A stretch of DNA of 64,000 bases from Coprobacillus cateniformis (GTDB lineage Bacteria > Bacillota_I > Bacilli_A > Erysipelotrichales > Coprobacillaceae): contig NZ_WSNW01000001.1 in NCBI RefSeq assembly GCF_009767585.1, positions 3,184,041 through 3,248,040 on the forward strand, given 5' to 3'. The notes beneath the pieces were generated by a model. That model ran no database searches. It was not told the origin of the DNA and was given only the letters and a program-made list of their open reading frames with translations. Position numbers and translations under genes: made by a program. Positions 47,943 through 56,896 of this stretch are shown here, piece by piece (the first letter of the stretch is position 1; the number at the start of each line of letters is the position of its first letter).

Positions 47943-50165
47943 ATGATGGAATATAAAGGAGCACATGATCAAGTCATATTTCAGGATGTTTTAGATGTTT
48001 GTTCAACTTATATTACAAAACCGGAAAGTATTGATCTTATTAAAAAGGCTTATGATTTCATTATGGTTAAACATGAGGGACAAAAACGAAAAAGTGGGGA
48101 ACCATATACAATTCATTTGATCTGGGTTGCATACATTCTTTCGACTTTAGAAACAGGACCAATTACGATTGCTGCTGGTTTGTTACATGATGTTATGGAA
48201 GATTGTGATGTGTCTCATGAAGAGATGGTAGAGCGTTTTGGTGAAGAAATTACAACACTTGTTGAGGGTGTTACAAAGATTAATAAAATGCCATTCAAAG
48301 ATGAAGCAGATGTTTATGCAGAGAATCATCGTAAAATCTATATTGCAATGGCAAAAGATATTCGTGTTATCTTGATTAAATTGGCAGATCGTCTGCATAA
48401 TATGCGTACTCTAGAATATATGCGTCCTGATAAACAGCAGCGTATTTCAAGAGAAACGCTGGAAGTCTATGCACCAATAGCTCATCGTTTAGGAATTAAC
48501 GATATTCGTATTGAGTTAGAAGATTTATGTTTGTATTATTTAGATCCAAAAGCATATAAAGAAATTTCTGATTTACTTGAAGAAAAGCGTAGCGAACGGA
48601 GAGAATCAGTTGATAAAATGATGCAATCTGTCAAACAATTATTAGATGAAAATCATATTGATTATCGCATGAAAGGTCGTGCTAAACATATTTATAGTAT
48701 TTATAAGAAAATGGTTATCAAGCATAAACGATTTGATGAATTATATGATTTAAATGCTTTACGCATTATTTTAAAAGATAAAATGAAATGTTATGAAGTC
48801 TTAGGTATTGTACATGATCATTATCGTCCATTGCCAGGGCGTTTTAAAGACTATATTGCAATGCCTAAACCAAATATGTATCAGTCACTTCATACAGCTA
48901 TTATTGGTGAAGGTGGACATATTTTTGAAATTCAAATTCGAACTGAAGAAATGGATGAACTGGCAGAACGTGGAGTGGCATCACATTGGCGTTATAAAGA
49001 AAATAAAGGTTACTCTTCTAAACAAGAACAAAAAGAAATTGGGGAGAAGTTGCAATGGCTTGGTGATTTTATTACATTAAGTGATGAAATTAAAGATGGT
49101 GATGCAAAAGAATTCTATGATTCTTTAAGACGTGATATCTTTGAAGCCAATGTTTATGTGATGACACCACAAGGAAAGATTGTTGAACTTCCAAATGGGG
49201 CTACACCTATTGATTTTGCTTATCGTATTCACACAGAAGTTGGTCATCATGCAGTTGGAGCCATTGTTAATAATGTTATGGTCCCAATTAATACTAAATT
49301 GAAGACTGGAGATATTTGTGAAATTAAGACAAATAAAAACTCTGGTCCTAGTGAAGACTGGCTGAAATTTGTTCAAACTGCAGGTGCCAGAAATAAAATA
49401 CGTCAATATATTTCTAAACAAGATAGTGAAACGCATAAAGAAACAATTGAAGAGGGTAAGAAACTATTAAGAGAAGAAATTAAAAAACGTGAATTAGATG
49501 AAAAGAAGTATATGGATCCGGATACTTACAAGGCTTATTATGGTTCGTTTGGTGCAAATAACTTTGAAGATTTAATGCTTGTGATTGGAAAAAAACAAGC
49601 AACAGCTTCAACATTACTTGATAAAGTTATCCCAAATCATACAGGTTTCTTTGATAATCTATCAAAAATGCTGAAAAAAAATAATAATGCTATTAAAAAT
49701 CAGAAACGTTCAAATAGTAGCAGTTTAGGAATTAGTGTTAATGGTGTTGATGGATTAAAAGTACAATTATCTAAATGCTGTAATCCAATTCCAGGTGATC
49801 CAATTATTGGATATGTTTCTAAAGGACAGGGGATTAAGGTTCATAGAGCTGATTGTCCCAATTTGAATGGAGCAGAAAAAGGCCGATTGATTGATGTTTA
49901 TTGGGATTATACAAATATTACAGAAAAACGTTTTGAAGTTGATATTGAATTAGTAGGATTAGATCGTCCTAATTTATTAAATGATATTATTACAGTCTTA
50001 GGGCAGGTAAAAGTGAATATTCTTAATATTAATGCTGGTATTCATGATATGGATGCCAATATACAGTTGAGATTATCAGTTGAAAATGCTGAAGTTTTAC
50101 AACTCACAATTGATAATTTAAATAAGATTCAGGGAATCTATGAGATTAAAAGAGTTATACATTAA
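47943..50165 (+). CDS. rel: Bifunctional (p)ppGpp synthetase/hydrolase Rel
   Basis: A 740-residue long RSH protein. The N-terminal HD hydrolase domain carries LLHDVMEDCD (HDxxED intact). The synthetase domain shows YDLNALRII and EIQIRTEEMDELAERGVASHWRYK. A TGS domain follows (VYVMTPQGKIVELPNGATPIDFAYRIH), then a zinc-finger/CC region with LSKCCNPIPGD and a C-terminal ACT domain (VDIELVGLDRPNLLNDI). Both catalytic halves look intact, so it should make and degrade alarmone. ATG 47943 follows AAAGGAGGAAG; the ATG right after it is equally possible. The dtd gene common downstream is absent. Confidence 0.96.
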   Translation: MMEYKGAHDQVIFQDVLDVCSTYITKPESIDLIKKAYDFIMVKHEGQKRKSGEPYTIHLIWVAYILSTLETGPITIAAGLLHDVMEDCDVSHEEMVERFGEEITTLVEGVTKINKMPFKDEADVYAENHRKIYIAMAKDIRVILIKLADRLHNMRTLEYMRPDKQQRISRETLEVYAPIAHRLGINDIRIELEDLCLYYLDPKAYKEISDLLEEKRSERRESVDKMMQSVKQLLDENHIDYRMKGRAKHIYSIYKKMVIKHKRFDELYDLNALRIILKDKMKCYEVLGIVHDHYRPLPGRFKDYIAMPKPNMYQSLHTAIIGEGGHIFEIQIRTEEMDELAERGVASHWRYKENKGYSSKQEQKEIGEKLQWLGDFITLSDEIKDGDAKEFYDSLRRDIFEANVYVMTPQGKIVELPNGATPIDFAYRIHTEVGHHAVGAIVNNVMVPINTKLKTGDICEIKTNKNSGPSEDWLKFVQTAGARNKIRQYISKQDSETHKETIEEGKKLLREEIKKRELDEKKYMDPDTYKAYYGSFGANNFEDLMLVIGKKQATASTLLDKVIPNHTGFFDNLSKMLKKNNNAIKNQKRSNSSSLGISVNGVDGLKVQLSKCCNPIPGDPIIGYVSKGQGIKVHRADCPNLNGAEKGRLIDVYWDYTNITEKRFEVDIELVGLDRPNLLNDIITVLGQVKVNILNINAGIHDMDANIQLRLSVENAEVLQLTIDNLNKIQGIYEIKRVIH

Positions 50166-50173
50166 TGATAAAG

Positions 50174-50217
50174 AATCATATATTTGGGAAAACTATTTTC
50201 AAATATATGATTTTTTG
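50174..50217 (+). terminator. Terminator after rel
   Basis: Stem AATCATATATTTG/CAAATATATGATT followed by TTTTT. Confidence 0.85.
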
Positions 50218-50284
50218 TATATGTATGAATAATTTCTCATATACTGAAAAGTATGTTATATTATAAAGAGTAGGAGGATTTTAT

Positions 50285-50770
50285 ATGAAACAATATACAT
50301 ATATGATGTTAAAGCCAGATGCTTTTGTTGATGGTAAAAAAGAAAAAGTTATTCAGGAATTAGAAAAATATGGATTGCATGTTGAGTCATCATGTTTATT
50401 AGAAGTTGATATGGAAGTTATGAAAATATTATTGGATCATTATCAACAAGTGATAGATGAAAAGGGTGCAGAGATTGATTTTACTGGTAAACTCTTTTAT
50501 ACATTTTATTACAATGGACCTAAATATATTATGCCTATGAAAATTTCATATGAAGGTGATGAGGATATTATTACATATTCTCGTCGACTGGTAGGAAAGA
50601 CGAATCCTGTACAGGCTGATCCAGACTCGATTAGAGGGCATTTTAGTCAGGATAGTTATGTGAAAGCTGATCAGGAACATAGGCTTGTTAATAATATTAT
50701 TCATGCCTCTGATTCACATGAATCTGCCAATAGGGAATTGCATATTTGGGAAAAATTTTTAAACTTATAA
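50285..50770 (+). CDS. Nucleoside-diphosphate-kinase-like protein
   Basis: A 161-residue NDK-fold protein. The N-terminal YTYMMLKPDAF matches the first strand motif with the ATP-site Lys. LVGKTNPVQADPDSIRGHFS and NIIHASDSHESANRELHIW follow, and the latter holds the catalytic His (normally NxxHGSDS; here Ala replaces Gly). It is longer than canonical Ndk (about 140-150) because of an insertion near 60-85. Divergent Ndk of this type is common in Firmicutes; activity is likely but not certain. AGGAGGATTTTAT precedes the ATG. Confidence 0.88.
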   Translation: MKQYTYMMLKPDAFVDGKKEKVIQELEKYGLHVESSCLLEVDMEVMKILLDHYQQVIDEKGAEIDFTGKLFYTFYYNGPKYIMPMKISYEGDEDIITYSRRLVGKTNPVQADPDSIRGHFSQDSYVKADQEHRLVNNIIHASDSHESANRELHIWEKFLNL

Positions 50771-50809
50771 TAGCCATCTTTTATTTTCAAAATATGAAAG
50801 TGAAAGGGC

Positions 50810-50838
50810 TTTCAATTTTGATGGAAATATGTTAAGAT
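50810..50838 (+). promoter_or_regulatory. Promoter of the orphan transcription unit
   Basis: TTTCAA (50810-50815), a 17-bp spacer and TAAGAT (50833-50838). The -35 is weak. The predicted transcript start is near 50845. Confidence 0.45.
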
Positions 50839-50880
50839 ATAAATGAAGAAAAGGAAAGAACATGAAAGGAGGTCACAGAG

Positions 50881-50997
50881 ATGCTGGAGAGTAGAAGAAT
50901 AAAAACTTTATATTTGGGACCTGTATTCATGGTTAATCTAAATCTACCAAAAGATTATAGATTAATAAGAGACGTTTTACCCCCTAACATACGTTAG
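50881..50997 (+). CDS. 38-residue ORF with perfect Shine-Dalgarno, unknown
   Basis: AAAGGAGGTCAC ends 5 nt before ATG 50881, the strongest ribosome site in this region. The peptide begins MLESRRIKTLYLGPVFMVNL and ends DVLPPNIR, with a basic N-terminus and no membrane helix. I recognise no family. A GGCCT/AGGCC hairpin follows right after the stop. It could be a real small protein, a leader peptide controlling the downstream RNA, or a relic. Confidence 0.5.
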   Translation: MLESRRIKTLYLGPVFMVNLNLPKDYRLIRDVLPPNIR

Positions 50998-51411
50998 GCC
51001 TAAAGAAAAGGCCTTAGATATAAAGAAAAAAGTTCATGATATAGTAAAGAAAGATCATTATAAGTGAACAAAATAGTTTATAAATGAATGATATATTTTA
51101 TTTGGAATGAATTCATATAGATATATAAGAAATTCATTAGTAAATAAGTATAATGAAATCACTTTATGGAAAAGATGTAAACATCCTTCGTGAGATTATG
51201 ATTGATATGGAAATGAAATTATAAAAATTCCTAAGATATGTAAAATAGATAAGTCAGAATGTGAAGAGTAGATAATAGGAAATTGTTTATAATGGAATGA
51301 AATATGAATGATAAGTAAATGAGTTATTCACAAGAATATGAATAATTAATTAAGATTGAAAAATATAAATTATTCACATAGAAGATAAATATTTCTTCTT
51401 AATATAAAAGG

Positions 51412-51443
51412 GATAGGAGTTATAAAAACTCCTATCTTTTTTT
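51412..51443 (+). terminator. Strong terminator ending the orphan unit
   Basis: Perfect stem GATAGGAGT/ACTCCTATC, 7-nt loop and seven Ts. Confidence 0.9.
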
Positions 51444-51660
51444 GATAGCATAGTGGTCTTATAAATGATTATGTAATCAAAGAGTTAACTCATATGTTTA
51501 GTATGATTTTCATTATTGATTTTATAATTAAAAGCAAATATGTTTTATATGAAAGATTTATCAATTTTATTATATTTTGGTATGTCTAAGGGAAGTGGTT
51601 TCATATTTCTTTCTATTCAAGAAAGCGATTTTATGATAGAATAACAACAATAAGGTGGTG
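51444..51660. other. Gap between the orphan unit and priA
   Basis: AT-rich, no ORF with a ribosome site. A small TTTCT/AGAAA hairpin lies around 51604-51625. A promoter for priA is likely here but no convincing -35/-10 pair stands out. Confidence 0.4.
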
Positions 51661-51665
51661 AGAAA

Positions 51666-53855
51666 ATGTATATTGTCAAAGTATTGACTGAACATCCTGT
51701 TCATTCTTTAGATACAACTTTTGATTATTTAAGTGAAAGTTGTTTAAATAAAGGTGTACGTGTTTTGATTCCTTTTCATCATCGTAAGATTATTGGATAT
51801 GTAGAGAATGTTGAAAAAACATCTTTAACGAAGGAAGAATTAGAACAAGAAGCTGGTTTTACATATCATTATATATTGGAAGTGATTGATGAAGAACCAT
51901 TATTAAATCAGGAATTACAAGATTTGGCGAATACATTATCTCAAATGACACTATCTCCTCGTATTGCCTGTTTACAAGCTATGTTGCCAACACAATTAAA
52001 ACCAAGTACAACACATGCGGTAGGAGTAAAATTAAAAACAATTATTGAAGTGTTAAATGATGGAACACCTCAAACTATTAAACAAAAAGAATGTTTGGAG
52101 TATTTAAAAGAAAATCCTCAATCACAAGCCAAAGATATTCCTTATACTAAAGGAGTTGTTGATAGATTAGTTGAACAAGGTTTTGTTCAATATGTTCAAG
52201 TGGAAGATTATCGTAATCCATTTTCAAAAGATATAATGGAAAACAAACGTGTTGAACTAACATCTGATCAACAGGCAATCGTTGATGGGATTATGCAAAA
52301 AACAGGGAGAGTTTCTTTGATTCATGGTGTGACTGGATCTGGAAAAACAGAAATTTATTTGGCATTGGCTGGATATATATTAGAGCAAGGGAAGACAGTT
52401 ATGATGCTGGTGCCTGAAATTTCATTGACACCAATGATGGTAGAAGTGTTTAAACGACGTTTTAAAGAGGCTGTTGCTATTTTGCATTCACGCTTATCAC
52501 AAGGTGAAAAATATGATGAGTATCGTCGCATTAAGCGTCAGGAAGTCAAAATTGTTGTAGGAGCACGATCAGCTGTTTTTGCACCGCTTGAAAATATTGG
52601 TTTGATTATTCTTGATGAAGAACATGATGCGAGTTATAAGCAAGAGTCAAAACCGCGCTATTTGACTTCTCAAATTGCCAAAATGCGTGCTTCATCACAT
52701 CATGCTTCTGTTGTATTGGGGAGCGCAACACCTTCTTTAGAGAGTTATTCACGTGCAATGAAGGGCATTTATGATTTGTATACATTAGATAAAAGAATTA
52801 ATCAGAAGCCTTTGCCAAAGGTTGAGATTGTTGATATGTTAGAAGAAATGCATCATCGAAATTATTCATTGTTCTCAAGAACGATGAAAGAACGCATTCA
52901 AATGACTCTTGATCGGCAGGAACAAGTTATTTTGCTTTTGAATAAACGTGGCTATGCCAGTTATGTTCAATGTCGAGACTGTGGAGAAGTGATAAAATGT
53001 CCCCATTGTGATGTATCTTTGACTTATCACAAGGATGAACATCGTTTAAAATGTCATTATTGTGAGTATCAGATTCCTTACCCTCAAGTTTGTCCTCATT
53101 GTGGTTCGAAGCACCTAAAAACGGTTGGATTTGGAACACAGAAAATTGAAGAGGAAATTGAAAGAATGTTTCATGGGGCTCGTGTTATTCGCTATGATGT
53201 GGATACAACACGTCAAAAAAATGGTCATTTGAAATTGTTAGAAAAATTCAAGAATAAAGAGGGAAATATTCTTTTAGGAACACAAATGATTGCGAAAGGT
53301 TTGGATTTTGAAGATGTGACATTTGTTGGTGTATTGAATGCTGATTTAAGCTTGAATATTCCCGACTTTCGGGCAAGTGAAAGAACCTTCCAGTTATTGT
53401 GTCAGGTGGCTGGAAGAAGCGGACGCGGTCAAAAACAAGGAACTGTTTTAATACAAACTTATAATCCTGAACATTATGCAATCACATCCGCTGCTCATCA
53501 TGATTATCAATCATTTTATAAACAGGAAATGCTTTATCGTCAAAAGGCTAAGTATCCACCATATTGTCATATGGTCAGTTTAATTATTCAATCACGACAA
53601 GAAGGGCTGGTTCATCAAGCAGCAATAGAAATCAAAGGCTATTTAGATAAACATATTCAGCAAGCTGTATTATTAGGTCCAGCAAAAAGTGGCATCTTTA
53701 AAATGCAGGATATATATCGTGAGAGAATTCTCATAAAATTTATTCATAGTCAAGAAGTTTATCAGGCTTTAGAAACTATTAATGAATTCTATAATAAAAA
53801 ACAAAAAGGAAAGGTAACTGTAGTATGTGATTTTAATCCATACTCACAAATATAG
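51666..53855 (+). CDS. priA: Primosomal replication restart helicase PriA
   Basis: A 729-residue superfamily 2 DNA helicase. An N-terminal DNA-binding domain precedes Walker A GVTGSGKTE (about 222-230), the DEEH box ILDEEHDASYKQE and GSATPSLES. Zinc-binding Cys pairs run from CRDCGEVIKCPHC to CHYCEYQIPYPQVCPHCGS. AGRSGRG is helicase motif VI. Length matches E. coli PriA (732). AAGGTGGTGAGAAA precedes the ATG. It starts the housekeeping operon that runs to degV. The fmt gene that commonly lies between priA and rsmB is missing. Confidence 0.96.
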   Translation: MYIVKVLTEHPVHSLDTTFDYLSESCLNKGVRVLIPFHHRKIIGYVENVEKTSLTKEELEQEAGFTYHYILEVIDEEPLLNQELQDLANTLSQMTLSPRIACLQAMLPTQLKPSTTHAVGVKLKTIIEVLNDGTPQTIKQKECLEYLKENPQSQAKDIPYTKGVVDRLVEQGFVQYVQVEDYRNPFSKDIMENKRVELTSDQQAIVDGIMQKTGRVSLIHGVTGSGKTEIYLALAGYILEQGKTVMMLVPEISLTPMMVEVFKRRFKEAVAILHSRLSQGEKYDEYRRIKRQEVKIVVGARSAVFAPLENIGLIILDEEHDASYKQESKPRYLTSQIAKMRASSHHASVVLGSATPSLESYSRAMKGIYDLYTLDKRINQKPLPKVEIVDMLEEMHHRNYSLFSRTMKERIQMTLDRQEQVILLLNKRGYASYVQCRDCGEVIKCPHCDVSLTYHKDEHRLKCHYCEYQIPYPQVCPHCGSKHLKTVGFGTQKIEEEIERMFHGARVIRYDVDTTRQKNGHLKLLEKFKNKEGNILLGTQMIAKGLDFEDVTFVGVLNADLSLNIPDFRASERTFQLLCQVAGRSGRGQKQGTVLIQTYNPEHYAITSAAHHDYQSFYKQEMLYRQKAKYPPYCHMVSLIIQSRQEGLVHQAAIEIKGYLDKHIQQAVLLGPAKSGIFKMQDIYRERILIKFIHSQEVYQALETINEFYNKKQKGKVTVVCDFNPYSQI

Positions 53856-53859
53856 ATTT

Positions 53860-55110
53860 ATGGATAGACAATTTGCATTAGACATTTTATTAAAATATAA
53901 ACAAGAGAAGAGTTATTTGAACTTATCTCTTCATGCCTGTTTTCAAAATCAACAGATTTCTAGAGAACAAAAAGATTTTATAACAAGAGTTGTGTATGGA
54001 ACAGTTCAAAATATGCTTTATCTTGAATATTTATTAGAACCACATTTAAAAACAAGAGTGAAAGCTTATGAAAAAATGCTTTTATTAATGAGTTTATATC
54101 AGCATGAATTTATGGATAGTATTCCTGATTATGCAATTGTCAATGAAGCAGTTCGTTTGGCGAAAAAGAAAAAAGGAACAAAAACTGCCCAGTTTATCAA
54201 TGCAGTTTTAAACCATGCTTTTCATCAGCATCGTTCCCTAGATGAACTTGATGATGAAAAAGAACGCTTATCAATTGAAACAAGTCATCCTTTATGGCTG
54301 GTAAAAATGCTTTCTAAGCAATATGGTGAAGAGGAAACAAGGAAAATTTGTTATGCTGATAATGAAGTTCCTTATAAAAGTGCCAGAGTGAATACTTTAA
54401 AAACAAAAAAGGAATCATTATTAAAAGATGACATGTGGAGTGAAGGTCAATTGAGTCCAGATTGTCTTTATTATCAACGTGGAAATATTGCGAATACAAA
54501 ATATTACCAGGAAGGACTTGTTACCATTCAGGATGAATCTAGTCAAATGGTTGCAAGACTTTTAAATCCTCAACCTCATGAATATATTTTAGATATGTGT
54601 TGTGCCCCTGGAGGGAAAACATCACATCTTGCTGCTTTGATGAAAAATCAGGGAAGAATTGATGCTTATGATTTATATGAACATAAAATTCCTTTGGTTA
54701 AAGAACAAATGCAGCGTTTGGGAGTTGATATTGTTCATGTTCAAGCATATGATTCTACACATCTTATCGAATTATATCCAGCGGATACATTTGATAGAAT
54801 TTTATTAGATGCGCCATGTAGTGGTTTGGGGGTATTGGCAAGAAAACCTGAAATAAAGTACCATGATTCTGATTCTATGGATGAAATTATTCAAATCCAA
54901 CAAAAATTATTAGAAAATGCATATTTTTTATTGAAAAATGGTGGTAGAATTGTGTATAGTACTTGTACAATTAATAAAAAAGAAAACGGAAAGCAAATAG
55001 AAACCTTTATAAAAAATCATTCTGATATGAAAAAGATTGAAGAAACAACAATTTTACCATATCAATACCATAGTGATGGTTTCTATATGTGTTTATTAGA
55101 AAAGGAATGA
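53860..55110 (+). CDS. rsmB: 16S rRNA (cytosine-967-C5)-methyltransferase
   Basis: A 416-residue protein. The N-terminal NusB-like RNA-binding domain (about 1-140) opens RQFALDILLKYKQEKSYLNL. The methyltransferase half has SAM motif ILDMCCAPGGKTSHL (about 243-257), LLDAPCSGLGVLARKPE with one catalytic Cys and VYSTCTINKKENG with the other. Start 53860 is chosen because the family begins at this point; no clear ribosome site is visible, so coupling to PriA translation (stop 5 bp earlier) is likely. A GTG at 53827 is an alternative. Confidence 0.93.
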   Translation: MDRQFALDILLKYKQEKSYLNLSLHACFQNQQISREQKDFITRVVYGTVQNMLYLEYLLEPHLKTRVKAYEKMLLLMSLYQHEFMDSIPDYAIVNEAVRLAKKKKGTKTAQFINAVLNHAFHQHRSLDELDDEKERLSIETSHPLWLVKMLSKQYGEEETRKICYADNEVPYKSARVNTLKTKKESLLKDDMWSEGQLSPDCLYYQRGNIANTKYYQEGLVTIQDESSQMVARLLNPQPHEYILDMCCAPGGKTSHLAALMKNQGRIDAYDLYEHKIPLVKEQMQRLGVDIVHVQAYDSTHLIELYPADTFDRILLDAPCSGLGVLARKPEIKYHDSDSMDEIIQIQQKLLENAYFLLKNGGRIVYSTCTINKKENGKQIETFIKNHSDMKKIEETTILPYQYHSDGFYMCLLEKE

Positions 55111-55114
55111 AATA

Positions 55115-56143
55115 ATGAAATCAATTTATGATTATACCCAAGAACAACTGATTGATGAATTTTTAGAATTAGGAGAAAAGAAGTTTAGAGCAACGCAAGT
55201 TTTTGAATGGCTGTATCTTAAAAATGTGAATTCATTTCATGAAATGAATAATATATCACAGGGTCTCAGACAAAAGCTTTCAGCACTATATTCAATAGGA
55301 CCTCTTCAAATTAATGTTAAACAGGTATCTAAGGACGGAACAATAAAATATCTTTTTGAATTAGAAGATGGTGGTTTGATAGAAGCTGTTTTGATGGTTC
55401 ATGATTATGGGAGAAGTTTGTGTATAACAAGTCAGCTTGGCTGTAATATGGCTTGTGAGTTTTGCGCGAGTGGATTATTAAAGAAGCAAAGAAACTTGAC
55501 AGCAGGAGAGATGGTCAATCAAGTTTTAACTGTTATGCATGATACAGGAGAACGTGTATCTCATGTGGTTGTGATGGGAACAGGTGAACCTTTTGATAAT
55601 TATGACAATATGATGAATTTCATACATATTATTAACCATCCCAAAGGTTTGGCAATTGGCGCTAGACATATAACGATTTCAACATGTGGTTTATGTGATA
55701 AGATTGAAATGTATGCTCACGAAGGGATTCAAAGTAATTTGGCAATTTCTCTACATGCTCCCAATGATGAAATTAGAAATCAGTTAATGCCAATTAATAA
55801 AAAGTATCCAATGGATAAGTTAAGAGAAACATTGGCATACTATATTCAAAAGACAAATCGTCGTGTGACATTAGAATATATTCTTTTAAAAGGCGTTAAT
55901 GATGATATTACACATGCTAGACAATTGGCGCATTATGTAAAAGGATTGAATGCATATGTCAATTTGATTCCTTATAATGCTGTTGATGAACATGGTTATC
56001 AACAGTCACTACAAAAAGATGTTGAAGCTTTTAAGGCAGAACTTTTGAGGTTTCATATCAATGTAACGCAAAGAAAAGAGCATGGGCGTGATATTGATGG
56101 AGCGTGTGGACAATTACGAGCAAAGAAAGTAGGTGAGAAGTAG
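55115..56143 (+). CDS. rlmN: Dual-specificity 23S rRNA/tRNA adenine-C2 methyltransferase RlmN
   Basis: A 342-residue radical SAM methyltransferase. The cluster motif is CNMACEFC in QLGCNMACEFCASG (about 107-120). VMGTGEPFDNYDN and the C-terminal DIDGACGQL supply the SAM-binding loop and the methyl-carrying Cys. The opening KKFRATQVFEWLY is the RNA-binding N-terminal domain. It lies 4 bp after rsmB, and the phosphatase gene starts right at its stop. Confidence 0.96.
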   Translation: MKSIYDYTQEQLIDEFLELGEKKFRATQVFEWLYLKNVNSFHEMNNISQGLRQKLSALYSIGPLQINVKQVSKDGTIKYLFELEDGGLIEAVLMVHDYGRSLCITSQLGCNMACEFCASGLLKKQRNLTAGEMVNQVLTVMHDTGERVSHVVVMGTGEPFDNYDNMMNFIHIINHPKGLAIGARHITISTCGLCDKIEMYAHEGIQSNLAISLHAPNDEIRNQLMPINKKYPMDKLRETLAYYIQKTNRRVTLEYILLKGVNDDITHARQLAHYVKGLNAYVNLIPYNAVDEHGYQQSLQKDVEAFKAELLRFHINVTQRKEHGRDIDGACGQLRAKKVGEK

Positions 56144-56896
56144 ATGGAAGTCATTGCAATGAGTGATATTGGAAATGTGAGGACAGTTAATCAAGATTAT
56201 GTGCGTTATTTCCAAAAAAATGACAATGAATGTTTGATTGTTCTCTGCGATGGTATGGGAGGACATAATGCGGGTGAAGTGGCATCTCAATTGACATGTG
56301 ATGATATCATTGAACATTATCAAAATCATGGGGATTTTCATAATGAGGAAGATATTCGCATATGGATGATGGAGATGATTAATCATGCTCATGAATTGGT
56401 GAAGTCAAAAAGTCATATTTCTGATGATTTAGAAGGTATGGGGACTACAGTTGTTTTAGCACTATTAAAAGATGATTATATCTATATTTCTCATGTTGGA
56501 GACTCACGTGCTTATTTTTATGAAAATCATGAGTTAAAACAATTAACGAAGGATGATACATTGGTCAATGTGCTTGTAGATTCAGGAACAATTTCTAAGG
56601 ATGAAGCTTTATATCATCCACAGAAAAATGTTTTGTTACAGGCTGTTGGGGTTAGTGATATTTTAAAGATTTCTTTTATGTTTCAAGAAATTGATAATGG
56701 TATTATTTTAGTATGTTCGGATGGATTGTATAATTCTTTGTTCGATTCACAATTAATAGATATTTTACAAAAAGAATTAAGTCTTGAAAAAATGGGGAAA
56801 GAATTAATGGAAAGTGCAAATACTTATGGTGGTAAAGATAACATTGGTTTTGCATTAATATCAAAAAAAGGAGTTGTCAACAATGAGTCATGTTAA
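56144..56896 (+). CDS. prpC: PP2C-type Ser/Thr protein phosphatase (PrpC/Stp)
   Basis: A 250-residue Mn2+-dependent phosphatase. SDIGNVRTVNQDY (about 6-18), LCDGMGGHNAGEVAS (metal-binding Asp), GMGTTVVLALL, SHVGDSRAYFY and CSDGLYNSL are the standard PP2C motifs, with DNIGFALI at the end. It opposes the kinase encoded next door. The ATG follows the rlmN stop directly, with GGTGAG inside rlmN as ribosome site. It overlaps prkC by 14 bp. Confidence 0.96.
   Translation: MEVIAMSDIGNVRTVNQDYVRYFQKNDNECLIVLCDGMGGHNAGEVASQLTCDDIIEHYQNHGDFHNEEDIRIWMMEMINHAHELVKSKSHISDDLEGMGTTVVLALLKDDYIYISHVGDSRAYFYENHELKQLTKDDTLVNVLVDSGTISKDEALYHPQKNVLLQAVGVSDILKISFMFQEIDNGIILVCSDGLYNSLFDSQLIDILQKELSLEKMGKELMESANTYGGKDNIGFALISKKGVVNNESC

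Larger units (their letters stand above)
50845..51443 (+). ncRNA. Candidate ~600-nt structured transcript, unknown
   Basis: A promoter-to-terminator unit without a normal gene. After a 38-codon ORF it contains several possible helices: GGCCT/AGGCC around 51000, GTTCA..TGAT with ATCA..TGAAC (51032-51069), AATGAATT/AATTCATT (51107-51139), GATG-TAAA-CATC (about 51174), a two-part long-range helix TTATAAA+TTCCTA with TAGGAA+TTTATAA (51219-51233 with 51276-51292), and TGAATAATT/AATTATTCA (51339-51376). All reading frames are stop-rich. It resembles no ncRNA class I can name. In AT-rich DNA some helices may be chance. Confidence 0.4.

Noticed and set aside
51324..51378. Two TTATTCACA sequences resembling DnaA boxes
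   Set aside because: Each differs from TTATCCACA by one base, they are only two, and no dnaA/dnaN or AT-rich origin module is near. They also fall in predicted helices of the orphan RNA.
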